Shown: positions 18,558-28,144, numbered from the stretch's first letter. The stretch: DNA of 64,000 bases from Niveibacterium sp. SC-1 (GCF_038235435.1 NZ_CP151275.1:3100001-3164000); one strand, 5' to 3'. The notes: a model not told the origin generated them from the sequence alone. Numbers and translations: made by a program.

Positions 18558-19708
18558 GCATCGTCGACAGCCTGGATGCGGAATTCGCCGCCCTCGACGC
18601 CGCAGGTCTGCGCCGCCAGCGCCGTACGGTCACGCGCCGCCAGGGCGTACAGATCGAAGTCGACGGCCATCCGGTGCTCAACTTCTGCAGCAACGACTAC
18701 CTCGGTCTCGCCGACCATCCCGCGCTGGTCGAAGCCGCTATCGAAGGCGCGCAACGCTGGGGCGTCGGCTCGGGCGCGGCGCACCTGGTAAGCGGCCACT
18801 TCGCCCCGCACGAAGAGGCCGAACGGGCGCTCGCGCACTTTGTCGGCTGCGAGGCGGCGCTCCTCTTCTCCACCGGCTACATGGTCAACGCGGGCGTGAT
18901 GTCGGCACTGGTCGGCCGCGGCGACGCCATCTTCGCGGACAGGCTGAACCACGCCTCGCTGGTAGATGGCGCGCTGCTGACCCGCGCCGACCTCAAGCGC
19001 TACCCCCATTGCGACATGGCCGCACTCGAACGCTTGCTGGCGCAGAGCACGGCCGCCCGCAAGCTCATCGTCACCGACAGCGTCTTCAGCATGGATGGCG
19101 ATCTTGCGCCGCTCGCCACCCTGCTGGAACTGGCCGAGCGCCACGACGCCTGGTTGATGGTCGACGACGCCCATGGTTTCGGCGTGCTCGGGCCGCAGGG
19201 TCGCGGCGCCCTCGCAGCGCTGGGACTCGGCGCGGAGCGCATCCTGCTTGTCGGCACCCTGGGCAAGGCGGCGGGCGTTGCGGGCGCCTTCGTGGCCGGT
19301 AGCAGCCGCGTGGTCGATTGGCTCCTCCAGAAGACTCGCACCTATCTCTTCACCACCGGCGCGCCACCACTGCTCGCGCACTGCCTGCTCACCGCGCTGG
19401 AACTGATCCACGACGGCGACGCGCGACGCGCGCAACTGAACGCCAACATAAACCGCCTGCGCGCCGGCCTCGCCGGACGCTTCGAACTCGCCGACTCCTC
19501 TACGCCGATCCAGCCCTTGATCGTAGGTCAGAACGCCGCGGCCGCCGCGCTCGCGGCCCGTCTCTTCGGGCAGGGCGTCTGGGTGCCGGCAATCCGCCCG
19601 CCTACCGTCCCGGAAGGCACCGCCCGCCTGCGCATCTCGCTGTCTGCCGCACACGAGGCCAGGCATATCGACGCGCTGCTCGCAGGCCTCGCTGCAAACG
19701 CCCCATGA
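18554..19708 (+). CDS. bioF: 8-amino-7-oxononanoate synthase
   Basis: PLP-dependent condensation of pimeloyl-ACP (or CoA) with alanine, the second step of biotin synthesis. 384 residues, with NFCSNDYLGLADHP, GSGAAHLVSGHF, the DDAHGFGVLGPQGRG loop and the PLP lysine in GTLGKAAGVAGAF. Start and stop each overlap the neighbouring bio genes by four bases (ATGA), so translation is probably coupled. Confidence 0.97.
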   Translation: MSIVDSLDAEFAALDAAGLRRQRRTVTRRQGVQIEVDGHPVLNFCSNDYLGLADHPALVEAAIEGAQRWGVGSGAAHLVSGHFAPHEEAERALAHFVGCEAALLFSTGYMVNAGVMSALVGRGDAIFADRLNHASLVDGALLTRADLKRYPHCDMAALERLLAQSTAARKLIVTDSVFSMDGDLAPLATLLELAERHDAWLMVDDAHGFGVLGPQGRGALAALGLGAERILLVGTLGKAAGVAGAFVAGSSRVVDWLLQKTRTYLFTTGAPPLLAHCLLTALELIHDGDARRAQLNANINRLRAGLAGRFELADSSTPIQPLIVGQNAAAAALAARLFGQGVWVPAIRPPTVPEGTARLRISLSAAHEARHIDALLAGLAANAP

Positions 19709-20376
19709 AGCCGCTCAACCTTTTCTGCCTGCCCGGCTGGGCGGTGAGCCCACGCGCTTTCGACGCGCTGCTGGCGCAGTTGCCGGAATGCACAGTGCAG
19801 CTGCTCGATGAGGGCGCGGACCCGTGCGCCTTTCCCGAAGACGCCGTGCTGCTCGGCTGGTCGCGCGGCGCCCAGCGCGCACTCCATCTCGCGGCACGGC
19901 GCCAGGTACGCGGCCTGATCCTGATCGCCGCCAGCCCGCGCTTCGTCGCCGCGGACGACTGGACAGCCGCACTTGCGGCAGACACCGTGCGGGGTTTCCG
20001 CGAGGGTTTCGCTCACTCGGCCGCCGCCACCTTGAAACGCTTTCTCGCCCTCCAGGCGCTGGGCGACTCGCAGCGCGCGACCGTGCTGCGCCAGCTTGGC
20101 GAATACCTTCTCGACGCAGCCACGCCCGGCCTTGCCGCCTCGCTGGATGCACTCGGCGCCGCGGACCTGCGCGACGAAACCCATCTGATCGACTGCCCCG
20201 TCCTCCTGATCCACGGCGAACGCGACGCGCTCATGCCAGTGGCCGCCGCGCGCTGGCTCGCGCTCGAACTGGATCATGCGGACCTCTTCGTCTTCGAAGA
20301 CTGCGGACATGCACCCCATCTCTCGCGCGCACACGAAACTGCGCGCCTGATTCGCGACTTCGCGGGGCGCCTGTGA
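19705..20376 (+). CDS. bioH: Pimeloyl-ACP methyl ester carboxylesterase
   Basis: Alpha/beta hydrolase that removes the methyl group from pimeloyl-ACP methyl ester at the end of the BioC/FabBF route. 223 residues starting MKPLNLFCLPGWAVSPRAFD. The catalytic triad is Ser in LLGWSRGAQRAL (GWSRG, where E. coli has GWSLG), Asp in HGERDALMP and His in CGHAPHLSR. The product is slightly shorter than E. coli BioH (256). Location inside the bio operon, overlapping bioF and bioC, makes the assignment firm. Confidence 0.92.
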   Translation: MKPLNLFCLPGWAVSPRAFDALLAQLPECTVQLLDEGADPCAFPEDAVLLGWSRGAQRALHLAARRQVRGLILIAASPRFVAADDWTAALAADTVRGFREGFAHSAAATLKRFLALQALGDSQRATVLRQLGEYLLDAATPGLAASLDALGAADLRDETHLIDCPVLLIHGERDALMPVAAARWLALELDHADLFVFEDCGHAPHLSRAHETARLIRDFAGRL

Positions 20377-21161
20377 ACACGCTGGAACGGCAACGCATTG
20401 GCAATGCCTTCAACGCTGCCTCGGGCGACTACGACGCGCATGCCGACGTGCAGGCGCGAATCGCGCAGGGGCTCGCCGCGTATCTGCCGGACACCCTTGG
20501 CTCTGGCGGCGCGGACTCTAGCGGGCTGATACTCGATGCGGGATGCGGCACCGGCCGCGGGTTCCCGCTGCTCGCCTCTCGCTATCCACGCGCCCAACAT
20601 CTTGGCCTGGACCTGGCGCCCGCGATGGCACACCGGGCCCTCGCCCGCGGGCTCACTACCGCCGCGGCGGATATCGAAGCCTTGCCGCTACGCGATGCCG
20701 GCGTGGCGCTCTATTGGTCCAGCCTCGCCTGGCAGTGGTGCGACCCCCTGGCCGCCGCGCGCGAAGCCGCACGCGTGCTGGCCCCCGGCGGCCGCCTCTG
20801 TGTCGCTACGCTGGGACCCGGCACCCTCCGGGAATTGCGCGAAGCCTTCGCGGTGCTGGGCGACGAGGCCAGCCATGTGCGTGAGTTCCCGGCGGCGGCT
20901 GCGCTGACGGCCGCTTGCGAAGCGGCCGGCCTGCGTGAGCTGCGAATCGTGCCCGCGCTCCACCATGCCCATGCGCAGGATCTGGCCACCCTCCTGCAAG
21001 GCGTGCGCAGCATCGGCGCCCATACGCTCGGCGACGCACGGCGACGCGGCCTGCTCGGACGCCATGCCTGGCAAGCCGTGCAGGCCCGCTATGAACAGCA
21101 CCGCGGCAATCAGGGCCTGCCAGCCAGCTACGAAGCCCTGTTCATCTGCGCAACGCGCTGA
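20373..21161 (+). CDS. bioC: Malonyl-ACP O-methyltransferase
   Basis: SAM-dependent methyltransferase that caps malonyl-ACP so that fatty-acid synthesis enzymes can extend it to the pimeloyl chain. 262 residues from a GTG overlapping the bioH stop (GTGA); the protein begins (V)NTLERQRIGNAFNAASGDYD, the normal BioC start. The SAM motif is LILDAGCGTGRGF near residues 48-60, with SSLAWQWCDP and VLAPGGRLCVATLG further on. It is followed by bioD after 20 bp. Confidence 0.94.
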   Translation: MNTLERQRIGNAFNAASGDYDAHADVQARIAQGLAAYLPDTLGSGGADSSGLILDAGCGTGRGFPLLASRYPRAQHLGLDLAPAMAHRALARGLTTAAADIEALPLRDAGVALYWSSLAWQWCDPLAAAREAARVLAPGGRLCVATLGPGTLRELREAFAVLGDEASHVREFPAAAALTAACEAAGLRELRIVPALHHAHAQDLATLLQGVRSIGAHTLGDARRRGLLGRHAWQAVQARYEQHRGNQGLPASYEALFICATR

Positions 21162-21181
21162 GCCCGCACACCGGAGTCTGC

Positions 21182-21853
21182 ATGCAGCACTACTTCGTCA
21201 CCGGCACCGATACCGGAGTCGGCAAGACCTTCACCACCTGCGCCCTGCTTCACCACGCGCGGCAGCGGGGGCTGGTCGCAGTCGGCTACAAGCCCGTCGC
21301 CGCAGGCGCCGAGCCTCATGGTGAGGACCTCGCGAACGAGGACGCGCTCGCCCTGCAGGCGGCCGGCAGTTCCGGCTTCGCGCTGAGCGAGATCAATCCG
21401 TTCTGCTTGCGCGCCGCGGTTGCACCGCACATCGCCGCGGCCGAGGAAGGCGTGAGCCTCGACATCGGGACGATGCACCACGGCTACCAACGGCTCGCCG
21501 CGCGTGCCGACCTCGTACTGGTCGAAGGCGCGGGCGGCTTCTGCGTGCCGCTCGACGACACCCACGACACAGCGGATCTTGCGCGCGCGCTCGCGCTGCC
21601 GGTGCTCATGGTGGTCGGAATGCGGCTGGGCTGCATCAATCACGCCCTGCTCACCGCCGAGGCAATAGCCGCGCGCGGCTTGAAGCTGGCCGGCTGGTAT
21701 GCCAACTCGCCCCAGGCCGACATGCCGCGCCTGGCGGAAAACCTGCAGGCGCTCCGCCAGCGCCTCCCGGCGCCGCTGCTGGGCGTCGTGCCGCATCTAT
21801 CCCAAGGCCCGGCCGCCGCCACAACGCAGGTGCAACTGCCCGGCGGGCTATAA
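21182..21853 (+). CDS. bioD: ATP-dependent dethiobiotin synthetase
   Basis: Closes the ureido ring of dethiobiotin from 7,8-diaminopelargonate, CO2 and ATP. 223 residues starting MQHYFVTGTDTGVGKTFTTC with the Walker A GTDTGVGKT at about residues 8-16. The GYKPVAAG switch motif and LVEGAGGFCVPL follow. It is the last bio gene in view; bioB is not in the window. Confidence 0.96.
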   Translation: MQHYFVTGTDTGVGKTFTTCALLHHARQRGLVAVGYKPVAAGAEPHGEDLANEDALALQAAGSSGFALSEINPFCLRAAVAPHIAAAEEGVSLDIGTMHHGYQRLAARADLVLVEGAGGFCVPLDDTHDTADLARALALPVLMVVGMRLGCINHALLTAEAIAARGLKLAGWYANSPQADMPRLAENLQALRQRLPAPLLGVVPHLSQGPAAATTQVQLPGGL

Positions 21854-21898
21854 TCCGCGGCCTTACCCTGGAGCCCCGCGCGGGCAGTTCGCCTACCC

Positions 21899-23065
21899 AT
21901 GAAACGCTCCCGCATCGGCCGCCGCAGCGGCCTCTCCCGTGACGCCGAACAACTCGTATGGCTCGCTGCCGGCCTCGCCGGCTCGGGCAGTCGCGCCGAG
22001 GACCACTTCTGGGATTCCCGCCTGTCAGAACTGGTGGGACGCCTGCTCGAAGAAGGCGACGAGGACACGCTCAACAGCGCACTCGACCATCTCTACGCCG
22101 CCAACGACCGCGCCTATGACGAGCTGGCCGACCTGCTCGAAGCCCATGCCGAAAGCGGACACGCCAGCGACGACGAAGAGGTGCTGCTGATCGCCGCGCC
22201 CGTGCTGGCCTGGTCGCGCTTCTCGATTCCCGCCGTGACACTGCCGGCCGCGCAGCTTGCGAATCTGCGGGTGCACCTGCAGGCACACGTGCTGGCCGAA
22301 GGCACCTCGCTCGCGCTCGCGGACTTCCTCTTCAGCCCCGACCAGCTGCCGCAGGGCTACAGCGAGACGCGCCGTTTCGCACAGAGCATGGGCGAGGCCG
22401 CGCTGACCTCGGGCGAGTTGCATATCGCCACCGAAGGCATGCAGGAGACGGCGCGCTTCCTCTCCGACGTGCGCTATCTGCTGGCCGCGGTGGTGGTCAA
22501 GCGCGGCGCCCCGATCTTCCGCTGGCAGGAGCCGGACGGCGGGCGCGAGCAGGCCCTGCAGCAATGGCGCACCCAGGGTGGCGCGATCTTCTCGACCGCG
22601 ATGCCCGGCTGCGCCTACGAAATCGTGCTGCCGGACGCCTACTTCGCCGCCTGCCGCGAGGCCGATCGCCTCTCGCGCCCGTATTCGCTGCGCGCCTCGG
22701 TCGCCTTCCTCACCACCACGCTGGAAATCCCGCCGGCGCAGCTGCGCGCGATCGTCGCGCCCTTTCACGACAAGCAGCTCGAGGAGTACCGCATCAGCTT
22801 CACCCGCAAGGGCGAGGACGCCGTGATCCACGGCGTGGTGTGGCCGCTACTCGGCGCGGAGGACGAAGCCAGCGACGTGCCGGCCCAGATCGAAGCCGCG
22901 CTGCGCGAATGCGGGCTCACGGAAATCCTGCACCTCGACATCCGCTTCCCGCTCGAATACTGCGACGACTGCGGCGCACCGCTCTATCCCTCGCCCGAGG
23001 GCGAGGCCGTGCATGCGGAACTACCCGAGGAGAAGGCCGAATCGGTACCGCGGCATCTGCATTGA
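21899..23065 (+). CDS. DUF2863-like conserved protein
   Basis: 388 residues starting MKRSRIGRRSGLSRDAEQLV. It is largely soluble, without signal peptide or membrane spans. A helical N-terminal half (SRLSELVGRLLEEGDEDTLN) precedes a mixed alpha/beta C-terminal half ending with a CDDCGAPLYPSPEGE stretch, whose two close cysteines (CxxC) could bind a metal. I recognise it as probably the betaproteobacterial DUF2863 family from memory of its N-terminus; no function is established. It lies 45 bp after bioD and 55 bp before msrB, so it may be co-transcribed with them. Confidence 0.75.
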   Translation: MKRSRIGRRSGLSRDAEQLVWLAAGLAGSGSRAEDHFWDSRLSELVGRLLEEGDEDTLNSALDHLYAANDRAYDELADLLEAHAESGHASDDEEVLLIAAPVLAWSRFSIPAVTLPAAQLANLRVHLQAHVLAEGTSLALADFLFSPDQLPQGYSETRRFAQSMGEAALTSGELHIATEGMQETARFLSDVRYLLAAVVVKRGAPIFRWQEPDGGREQALQQWRTQGGAIFSTAMPGCAYEIVLPDAYFAACREADRLSRPYSLRASVAFLTTTLEIPPAQLRAIVAPFHDKQLEEYRISFTRKGEDAVIHGVVWPLLGAEDEASDVPAQIEAALRECGLTEILHLDIRFPLEYCDDCGAPLYPSPEGEAVHAELPEEKAESVPRHLH

Positions 23066-23120
23066 GCACCGCTGAACGCTCGCTCCCGCCCGCGGTCTTA
23101 TTCCTCCCAAGGAGGTCTAC

Positions 23121-23522
23121 ATGAGTCGCAAGATCGAGAAACCGGACGCCGAATGGCGTGCGCAGCTCACCCCCCAGCAATACCACGTCACCCGCGAGAA
23201 AGGCACCGAGAGGGCCTTCACCGGGGAATACTGGAATACCTGGGACAAGGGCGAATACCACTGCGTGGCCTGCGGCGCGCTGCTGTTCCAGTCGGAGAAC
23301 AAATTCGACGCCGGTTGCGGCTGGCCGAGCTTCGACCGCGCCGCGGTGAGCGAGAACGTCGAAGAGCACGAGGATCACACCTACGGCATGCATCGCACCG
23401 AGGTGGTCTGCCATCAGTGCGGCGCGCACCTGGGGCACGTCTTCCCGGACGGGCCACCCGACACCACGGGCCTGCGCTACTGCATCAACTCCGCCTCGAT
23501 CAAGCTGGAGCCGGAGAAATAA
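23121..23522 (+). CDS. msrB: Peptide-methionine (R)-S-oxide reductase MsrB
   Basis: Repairs the R epimer of methionine sulfoxide in proteins, recycled by thioredoxin. 133 residues with a strong AAGGAGG ribosome site. Two CxxC pairs (CVAC, CHQC) bind structural zinc. The substrate pocket is [10 protein letters not shown] and the catalytic Cys lies in [11 protein letters not shown]. Length and motifs are canonical. Confidence 0.97.
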   Translation: MSRKIEKPDAEWRAQLTPQQYHVTREKGTERAFTGEYWNTWDKGEYHCVACGALLFQSENKFDAGCGWPSFDRAAVSENVEEHEDHTYGMHRTEVVCHQCGAHLGHVFPDGPPDTTGLRYCINSASIKLEPEK

Positions 23523-23563
23523 GCCGGCGATACGCAGGCGGGCAGACGAAGAAGCCCAGACGA

Positions 23564-23592
23564 AAAAAGGCGCTCGGATCGAGCGCCTTTTT
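23564..23592 (+). terminator. Bidirectional intrinsic terminator between msrB and hydrolase gene
   Basis: Stem GGCGCTCG / CGAGCGCC with loop GAT, flanked by AAAAA on the left and TTTTTC on the right. It serves msrB on the plus strand and the convergent hydrolase gene on the minus strand. Confidence 0.9.
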
Positions 23593-23612
23593 CTTTGCAA
23601 CTGAGGATCGTC

Positions 23613-24536
23613 TCAGGCGGCTTTGAGCAGGAAGTCGGCCACGACTTCGATCTGTGGCGCGTTCATCAGCATCGGCGCATGCCCCACCCCGACGAACTCG
23701 TGCAGTTGCGCGCGCGGGCCGCGTGCGCCCATCGCAGCAAAGGTCTCCGCGGTGAGCAGATCCGATTCCGCGCCCCGCAAAGCCAGGGTCGGGCAGCGGA
23801 TGGATTCATAGATCGGCCACAGGTCGATATCGGTCACGATGGGCGCGAGCCGGAAGGCGTCGCCGATGGCCGGGTCGTAGATCATTTCCAGGCCGCCCTC
23901 CACCGCACGTACCGAGGTCTCGGTGAGATGTCGCCACTGCGCGTCGCTGAGCGGACCGAAGGGGGCACTCACCGCGCGGATGTAGGACTCAGCCTCGGCC
24001 AGATTCGCAAAACGCGGTGCGCGACCCACGTATTCGCCGATGCGGCGCAGGGAAGTAGCCGTCACGACCGGACCCACATCGTTGAGCACGAGGCGCGTGA
24101 TCGGGCTGTCTTTCTGTGCGGCGATGATCATGCCGATCAACCCGCCCATCGACGTGCCCAGCCAGTGGACTTCCTCGGCCCCGGTCCGTCCGAGCAGCAC
24201 CATCATGTCGCCGACATATTGTGGCAACTGGTAGAGCGCCGCGTTGGGAAGCCAGGTGCTGCGACCACGCCCGGCCACATCGGGGCAGACAATCCGATAG
24301 TCGCTGCTGAGCGCGCGCGCGAAATCGTCGAAGTCGCGTCCGTTGCGGGTCAGGCCGTGCGCACAGACCAGGACCCGCGGATTGTCCGCATCGCCCCACT
24401 CGGTGTAGCTCATGCGATGCAGGCCCTGCGGGTTGGCACAACGAACCCAGCCATTGCGCATCGCGCGCGGGTCCGCCTCGACGCGCGCCACAGGCGCGGG
24501 TGCAGCGCCGAACAGGCGGCGAATGCGTTCGAACAT
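23613..24536 (-). CDS. Alpha/beta-fold hydrolase
   Basis: 307 residues. The oxyanion stretch VCAHGLTRNGRDFDDFA, the nucleophile elbow WLGTSMGGLIGM, an acid in LRGAESDLLT and the catalytic His in VGVGHAPML form a complete triad. The first ~40 residues (MFERIRRLFGAAPAPVAR) are a basic leader without a clear signal peptide. Substrate unknown. The ATG lies one base after the comEC stop, so the two are likely co-transcribed. Confidence 0.85.
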   Translation of the reverse strand: MFERIRRLFGAAPAPVARVEADPRAMRNGWVRCANPQGLHRMSYTEWGDADNPRVLVCAHGLTRNGRDFDDFARALSSDYRIVCPDVAGRGRSTWLPNAALYQLPQYVGDMMVLLGRTGAEEVHWLGTSMGGLIGMIIAAQKDSPITRLVLNDVGPVVTATSLRRIGEYVGRAPRFANLAEAESYIRAVSAPFGPLSDAQWRHLTETSVRAVEGGLEMIYDPAIGDAFRLAPIVTDIDLWPIYESIRCPTLALRGAESDLLTAETFAAMGARGPRAQLHEFVGVGHAPMLMNAPQIEVVADFLLKAA

Positions 24537-24537
24537 C

Positions 24538-26934
24538 TCAGCGCTCCATGAGGTCAGCCGCGCCGGAGTCTAGCACCGCATCCGTGTCCTCCTTGTCCTC
24601 ATGCCCCTGCCATGGCGCAGTCCAGTAGCTCGCCGCGAACGGCCGCCAGCGCTGAATGTCCAGCCCTGCCGGGCCGGCGGTCACACGGATCGCGCCGTCG
24701 CGGTCACTGCGCAGCACACGGGCTCCGACGGAACGATAGCGCGCCACCACCTCCGGATGCGGATGGCCGAAGCGGCTGCGGTAGCCTGCGGCGAACACCA
24801 CCCAGCGCGGCCGGCTCACCTGCACGAAGGCGTCGCTGGAAGAGCTCCGCGAGCCGTGGTGAGGTGCCACGACGAGATCCTCGGCCCGCCGTGTTCCTGC
24901 ACTGATCAGTGCACCCTCCGCGGCCTTGTCGATGTCGGCAGTAAGCAGAACGCTCGCGCCCGCAACGGAGACCCTCAGCACACAGGAACTGCCGTTGCCT
25001 TGCTTGCCGATGGCGACGCCCGGCGCGGGATTGAGCATCTCGAAGCGCACGCCGTCCCAGCGCCAGGTTTCGCCGCGGACACAGGGCGCGAGCGTGGGCG
25101 CCAGGCCACGCAAGGGGCTCCATTCCGGCACCGCAGCCTCCACCTCGCCCACCGGCAGGGTGGCAAGCAGGCTTGCCGCGCCGCCGGAGTGGTCGGCGTC
25201 TTCATGACTCACGATCAGGCGATCGAGCCGGCTGACGCCCTCTCCGCGCAGGTAGGGCAGGACCACCCGCTGCCCCGCATCCGCGCTGCGGCCGTAGCGG
25301 GGGCCGGTGTCGAACAGCAAGGCATGTGTCTCGGTCTGGACGTGCACCGCGAGCCCTTGCCCCACATCGAGCACCGTCAGTTCGAAGTGTCCAGGCTCGG
25401 GCCTCGGCGCCTTCCACAGGAGAAGCGGCAGGATCAGCAGGACGCCGGCCGGCCGCCAAGGCGTGCCGCGCGGCATCAGCAGCGCGACGGCGCCCAACAT
25501 CGCCGCGGCAAGCGCTACCGCGGGTGCCTGCGCCGGTTGCCAGACGGCCCAGTCGGGCGTCGCGAGCAGCGCCAGCAAGGCCATCATCCGGTCGAAGATC
25601 CAGGCCGCCAGATGGAGCAGCGGCGGCCAGGGGAGTGCGACGAAAAGCAGCACCAGGGGCAGCACCGCGAAGCCCACGACGGGGATTGCCACCGCGTTCG
25701 CGGCGGGCGCCACCAGGGAGATCTGCCCCGTCAGCGCCAGCAAGGGCACCGCCAAGCCCAGGGCGATCGCCCATTGCGCGCGCCACCATTCACCGACGCG
25801 CGAAGTCCGTCTTTGCAAACCGCTGCCGACGAGCATCAGGAGCGCCACGGCGAGAAACGAGAGCCAGAAGCCCCGTCCCGTCACCGCCCAGGGGTCGAAG
25901 ACCAGCACCGCAAGCAGCGCCAGAGCGAGGCTGGCGAGCGCGGTGATCGCCCGACCGGAGAGGAGCCCGAGGCTGGCGACGCCCAGCATCAGGACGGTGC
26001 GCTGCGCCGGCACGCCCCAACCGGCCAGCGCGCTGTAGGCCAGGGCCGCGACGAGGCCCGCCACGGCGGCAACGCGCTGCGCCGGCCAGCGCGCGGCGGC
26101 CGCGGGCCAACGGCGCCAGAGCCCGCCAAGCAGTCCGCCCGCGAGGACTGCCCACATCAGAATATGGACGCCAGACACTGAAATTAGGTGCGTGATTCCA
26201 GTTCGGGCATAGAGCGCCCAATGCTCGCTGGGCACTTCCCTTTGCTCGCCGATGGCCAGCGCGATCAAGGTGGCCCGCCAGGGATGCGCATCCAGAACCT
26301 CTTCCATGCGCGCGCGGATCGCTCCCCGGAGACGTTCGACCCGATGCGCGATCCCGCCATCGAAGGCGCTCACGCGCTGAGTCCCGGCGCCGTCCCGCAC
26401 ATAGCCGTGGGCGCCAATGCCTTGGGCGAAGAGCTGCCCGGCGTAATCCGGGGTGTGCGGATTGCTGTTGCCCCAGGGCCGCTTGAGCCGCACGAGCAAC
26501 GCCCAGCGTTCGCCGGCCTGCAAGGCGAATGCCTGCGACGCCGGCTCCCGCCCCGCATACCAGGCTAGTCGCAGCGTAGAGGGCACGCCGGCCGGCGCGC
26601 GCTCGACCACGAAATCAAAACCGATGCCCTGGTCCAGCTTGCGGGGCAGATTGTCGATCAGGCCCTCGACCAGGATGTCCTGGCCCTCCAGAGCGGGATC
26701 GAGACGATCCTTCAGGCGCGACTCCGCGCGCCAGTCTGCCCACGCGATCCCCAGCACCAGGGCGAGGCAGCACGCAGCCGCCAGACGCCAGCGGGCCCGC
26801 GCGAGCAGGCATGCGCCGACCGCCGCCACCACGAACGCGCACAGAAGCCACATGGGGGGCAGGCTCGCCCTGGTCTGAAGCCAGATGCAGCCCATGCAGA
26901 ACGCAATCGAGAACGGGACGACGGGCTGCAGCAC
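24538..26934 (-). CDS. comEC: DNA internalisation competence protein ComEC/Rec2
   Basis: 798 residues from a GTG, the first possible start in frame; the ribosome site is weak, so the true start could differ. N-terminal hydrophobic segments and a DUF4131-like soluble domain (about residues 1-200) come first. The multi-span competence core follows (GITHLISVSGVHILMWAVLA is the classical motif). A C-terminal metallo-beta-lactamase domain has VSHEDADHSGGAASLL and VAPHHGSRSSSS. The protein forms the inner-membrane channel for incoming single-stranded DNA in natural transformation. All three parts look intact. Confidence 0.93.
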   Translation of the reverse strand: MLQPVVPFSIAFCMGCIWLQTRASLPPMWLLCAFVVAAVGACLLARARWRLAAACCLALVLGIAWADWRAESRLKDRLDPALEGQDILVEGLIDNLPRKLDQGIGFDFVVERAPAGVPSTLRLAWYAGREPASQAFALQAGERWALLVRLKRPWGNSNPHTPDYAGQLFAQGIGAHGYVRDGAGTQRVSAFDGGIAHRVERLRGAIRARMEEVLDAHPWRATLIALAIGEQREVPSEHWALYARTGITHLISVSGVHILMWAVLAGGLLGGLWRRWPAAAARWPAQRVAAVAGLVAALAYSALAGWGVPAQRTVLMLGVASLGLLSGRAITALASLALALLAVLVFDPWAVTGRGFWLSFLAVALLMLVGSGLQRRTSRVGEWWRAQWAIALGLAVPLLALTGQISLVAPAANAVAIPVVGFAVLPLVLLFVALPWPPLLHLAAWIFDRMMALLALLATPDWAVWQPAQAPAVALAAAMLGAVALLMPRGTPWRPAGVLLILPLLLWKAPRPEPGHFELTVLDVGQGLAVHVQTETHALLFDTGPRYGRSADAGQRVVLPYLRGEGVSRLDRLIVSHEDADHSGGAASLLATLPVGEVEAAVPEWSPLRGLAPTLAPCVRGETWRWDGVRFEMLNPAPGVAIGKQGNGSSCVLRVSVAGASVLLTADIDKAAEGALISAGTRRAEDLVVAPHHGSRSSSSDAFVQVSRPRWVVFAAGYRSRFGHPHPEVVARYRSVGARVLRSDRDGAIRVTAGPAGLDIQRWRPFAASYWTAPWQGHEDKEDTDAVLDSGAADLMER

Positions 26935-27090
26935 GGACCGGATTTATGCGTTTTGGATGAGGCGTCATTCTCGACGGCCACGCCGGCGGAACGAGCGAGC
27001 CGGACGGGGTCGCGCGTGCGCTTCTTCCTGCCCCGGTAACAATTCCCGCCCGCGACGGTCGAAGGGAAATTCCCACCGCGGAGTCCGCGC

Positions 27091-27624
27091 ATGCGCCGCT
27101 TTTTCCGACGCTGGAGCCCCGACATCGAAACCTTCCGGCAGCAGCCCTGGTTCAGCTGGCTTGGCTCCCACGTGCTGCATCCACGCCTGTGGCAGCTCAA
27201 TCGACGCAGCGCGGCACGCGCGGTGGCTATCGGCCTTTTCTGCGGCTTGATCCCCGGCCCCATCCAGATGCTCAGCGCAGCGCTGGCCTCCGTGCTCTGG
27301 CGCGGCTTCCTGCCCTTGTCACTGGCCGTGACGCTCTACAGCAACCCCCTGACCATCGTGCCGCTGTACGCGCTGGCTTACGGGATCGGCGAGTTGCTGG
27401 TGGGCCGCGGCCACGGTTTCACCCTGCCCCCGCAGCCGCACAACGGACTCATGCCCTGGCTCGGCGAGCTGGCGCTCTGGATCCAGGGCCTGGGGGCGCC
27501 GCTTCTCGTCGGCCTGGTGGTGCTGGCCGTGCTGCTCGCGGCGGCGGGCTATTGCGTAGTAATTCTGGGCTGGCGGCTGAACGTCGCGCGCGCACTCGCG
27601 GCGCGGCGCAGGCGCGGCTCCTGA
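27091..27624 (+). CDS. DUF2062 membrane protein
   Basis: 177 residues, start MRRFFRRWSPDIETFRQQPW. The motif NRRSAARAVAIGLFCGLIPGPIQMLSA, followed by LYSNPLTIVPLYALAYGIGE, is diagnostic for DUF2062. Three hydrophobic segments are likely, with the last near residues 145-168, and the C-terminus is very basic (ARRRRGS). Function unknown; the family is common in proteobacterial inner membranes. Divergent from comEC. Confidence 0.88.
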   Translation: MRRFFRRWSPDIETFRQQPWFSWLGSHVLHPRLWQLNRRSAARAVAIGLFCGLIPGPIQMLSAALASVLWRGFLPLSLAVTLYSNPLTIVPLYALAYGIGELLVGRGHGFTLPPQPHNGLMPWLGELALWIQGLGAPLLVGLVVLAVLLAAAGYCVVILGWRLNVARALAARRRRGS

Positions 27625-27642
27625 TGTAGCGCTGAAAAGCAG

Positions 27643-27670
27643 AAGGGGCGCACACGAGCGCCCCTTCCCT
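27643..27670 (+). terminator. Hairpin between DUF2062 gene and PsiF gene
   Basis: Stem AAGGGGCGC / GCGCCCCTT (9 bp) with loop ACACGA, between two convergent genes. The T-tract is short (TTCCCT), so termination may be weak. Confidence 0.65.
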
Positions 27671-27716
27671 CGATGACACCTCGCGCCCGCCTGCAACTCA
27701 GGCGACGCAGTCTTTC

Positions 27717-28082
27717 CTACTTCGTCGCGGCGTCGGCCACGCACTTCTTCACGAAGCTCGTCTTGGCGGCACCAGCCAGCTTCTTCTCGGCCGCCGCGGC
27801 ATCGCATTGCGCGCTGGCATCCGCCGCCTTGGCGTCGGTACCGCACTTCTTCACGAAGCTATTGCGCGCCGCGCCGGCCAGCTTCTTCTCATCAGCCTTC
27901 GCCTCGCAGGCAGCGCTGCCGGTGGCCGTCGTCGCGTCGGCTTCGCATTTCTTGAGGAAGCTGGTCTTGGCGGCGCCGGATAGTTTCTTCTCGGTGGCCT
28001 TGGCTTCGCACTCGGGACTGGCGTGGGCCGGCAAGGCCATGACAAGGGCAGCAAACAGGGACAGAGCAGGCAGGGCGCGCAT
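27717..28082 (-). CDS. PsiF-repeat protein, three repeats
   Basis: 121 residues from MRALPALSLFAALVMALPAHA, a clear Sec signal peptide cut after AHA; GGAGAG lies 7 bases upstream, which decides this start over a Met ten codons earlier. The mature protein is three near-identical repeats of the form C-x-A-K/A-A-x-E-K-K-L-x-G-A-A-K/R-x-S-F-x-K-K-C, each with paired cysteines. E. coli PsiF (phosphate-starvation-inducible) has this repeat. The periplasmic role is unknown. Confidence 0.9.
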   Translation of the reverse strand: MRALPALSLFAALVMALPAHASPECEAKATEKKLSGAAKTSFLKKCEADATTATGSAACEAKADEKKLAGAARNSFVKKCGTDAKAADASAQCDAAAAEKKLAGAAKTSFVKKCVADAATK

Positions 28083-28144
28083 CGGGCTCTCCGGACAAGG
28101 GGTGAGTTTCATTCTAGGCAGCGCGGATGGCTCGCGCGCGGCGT

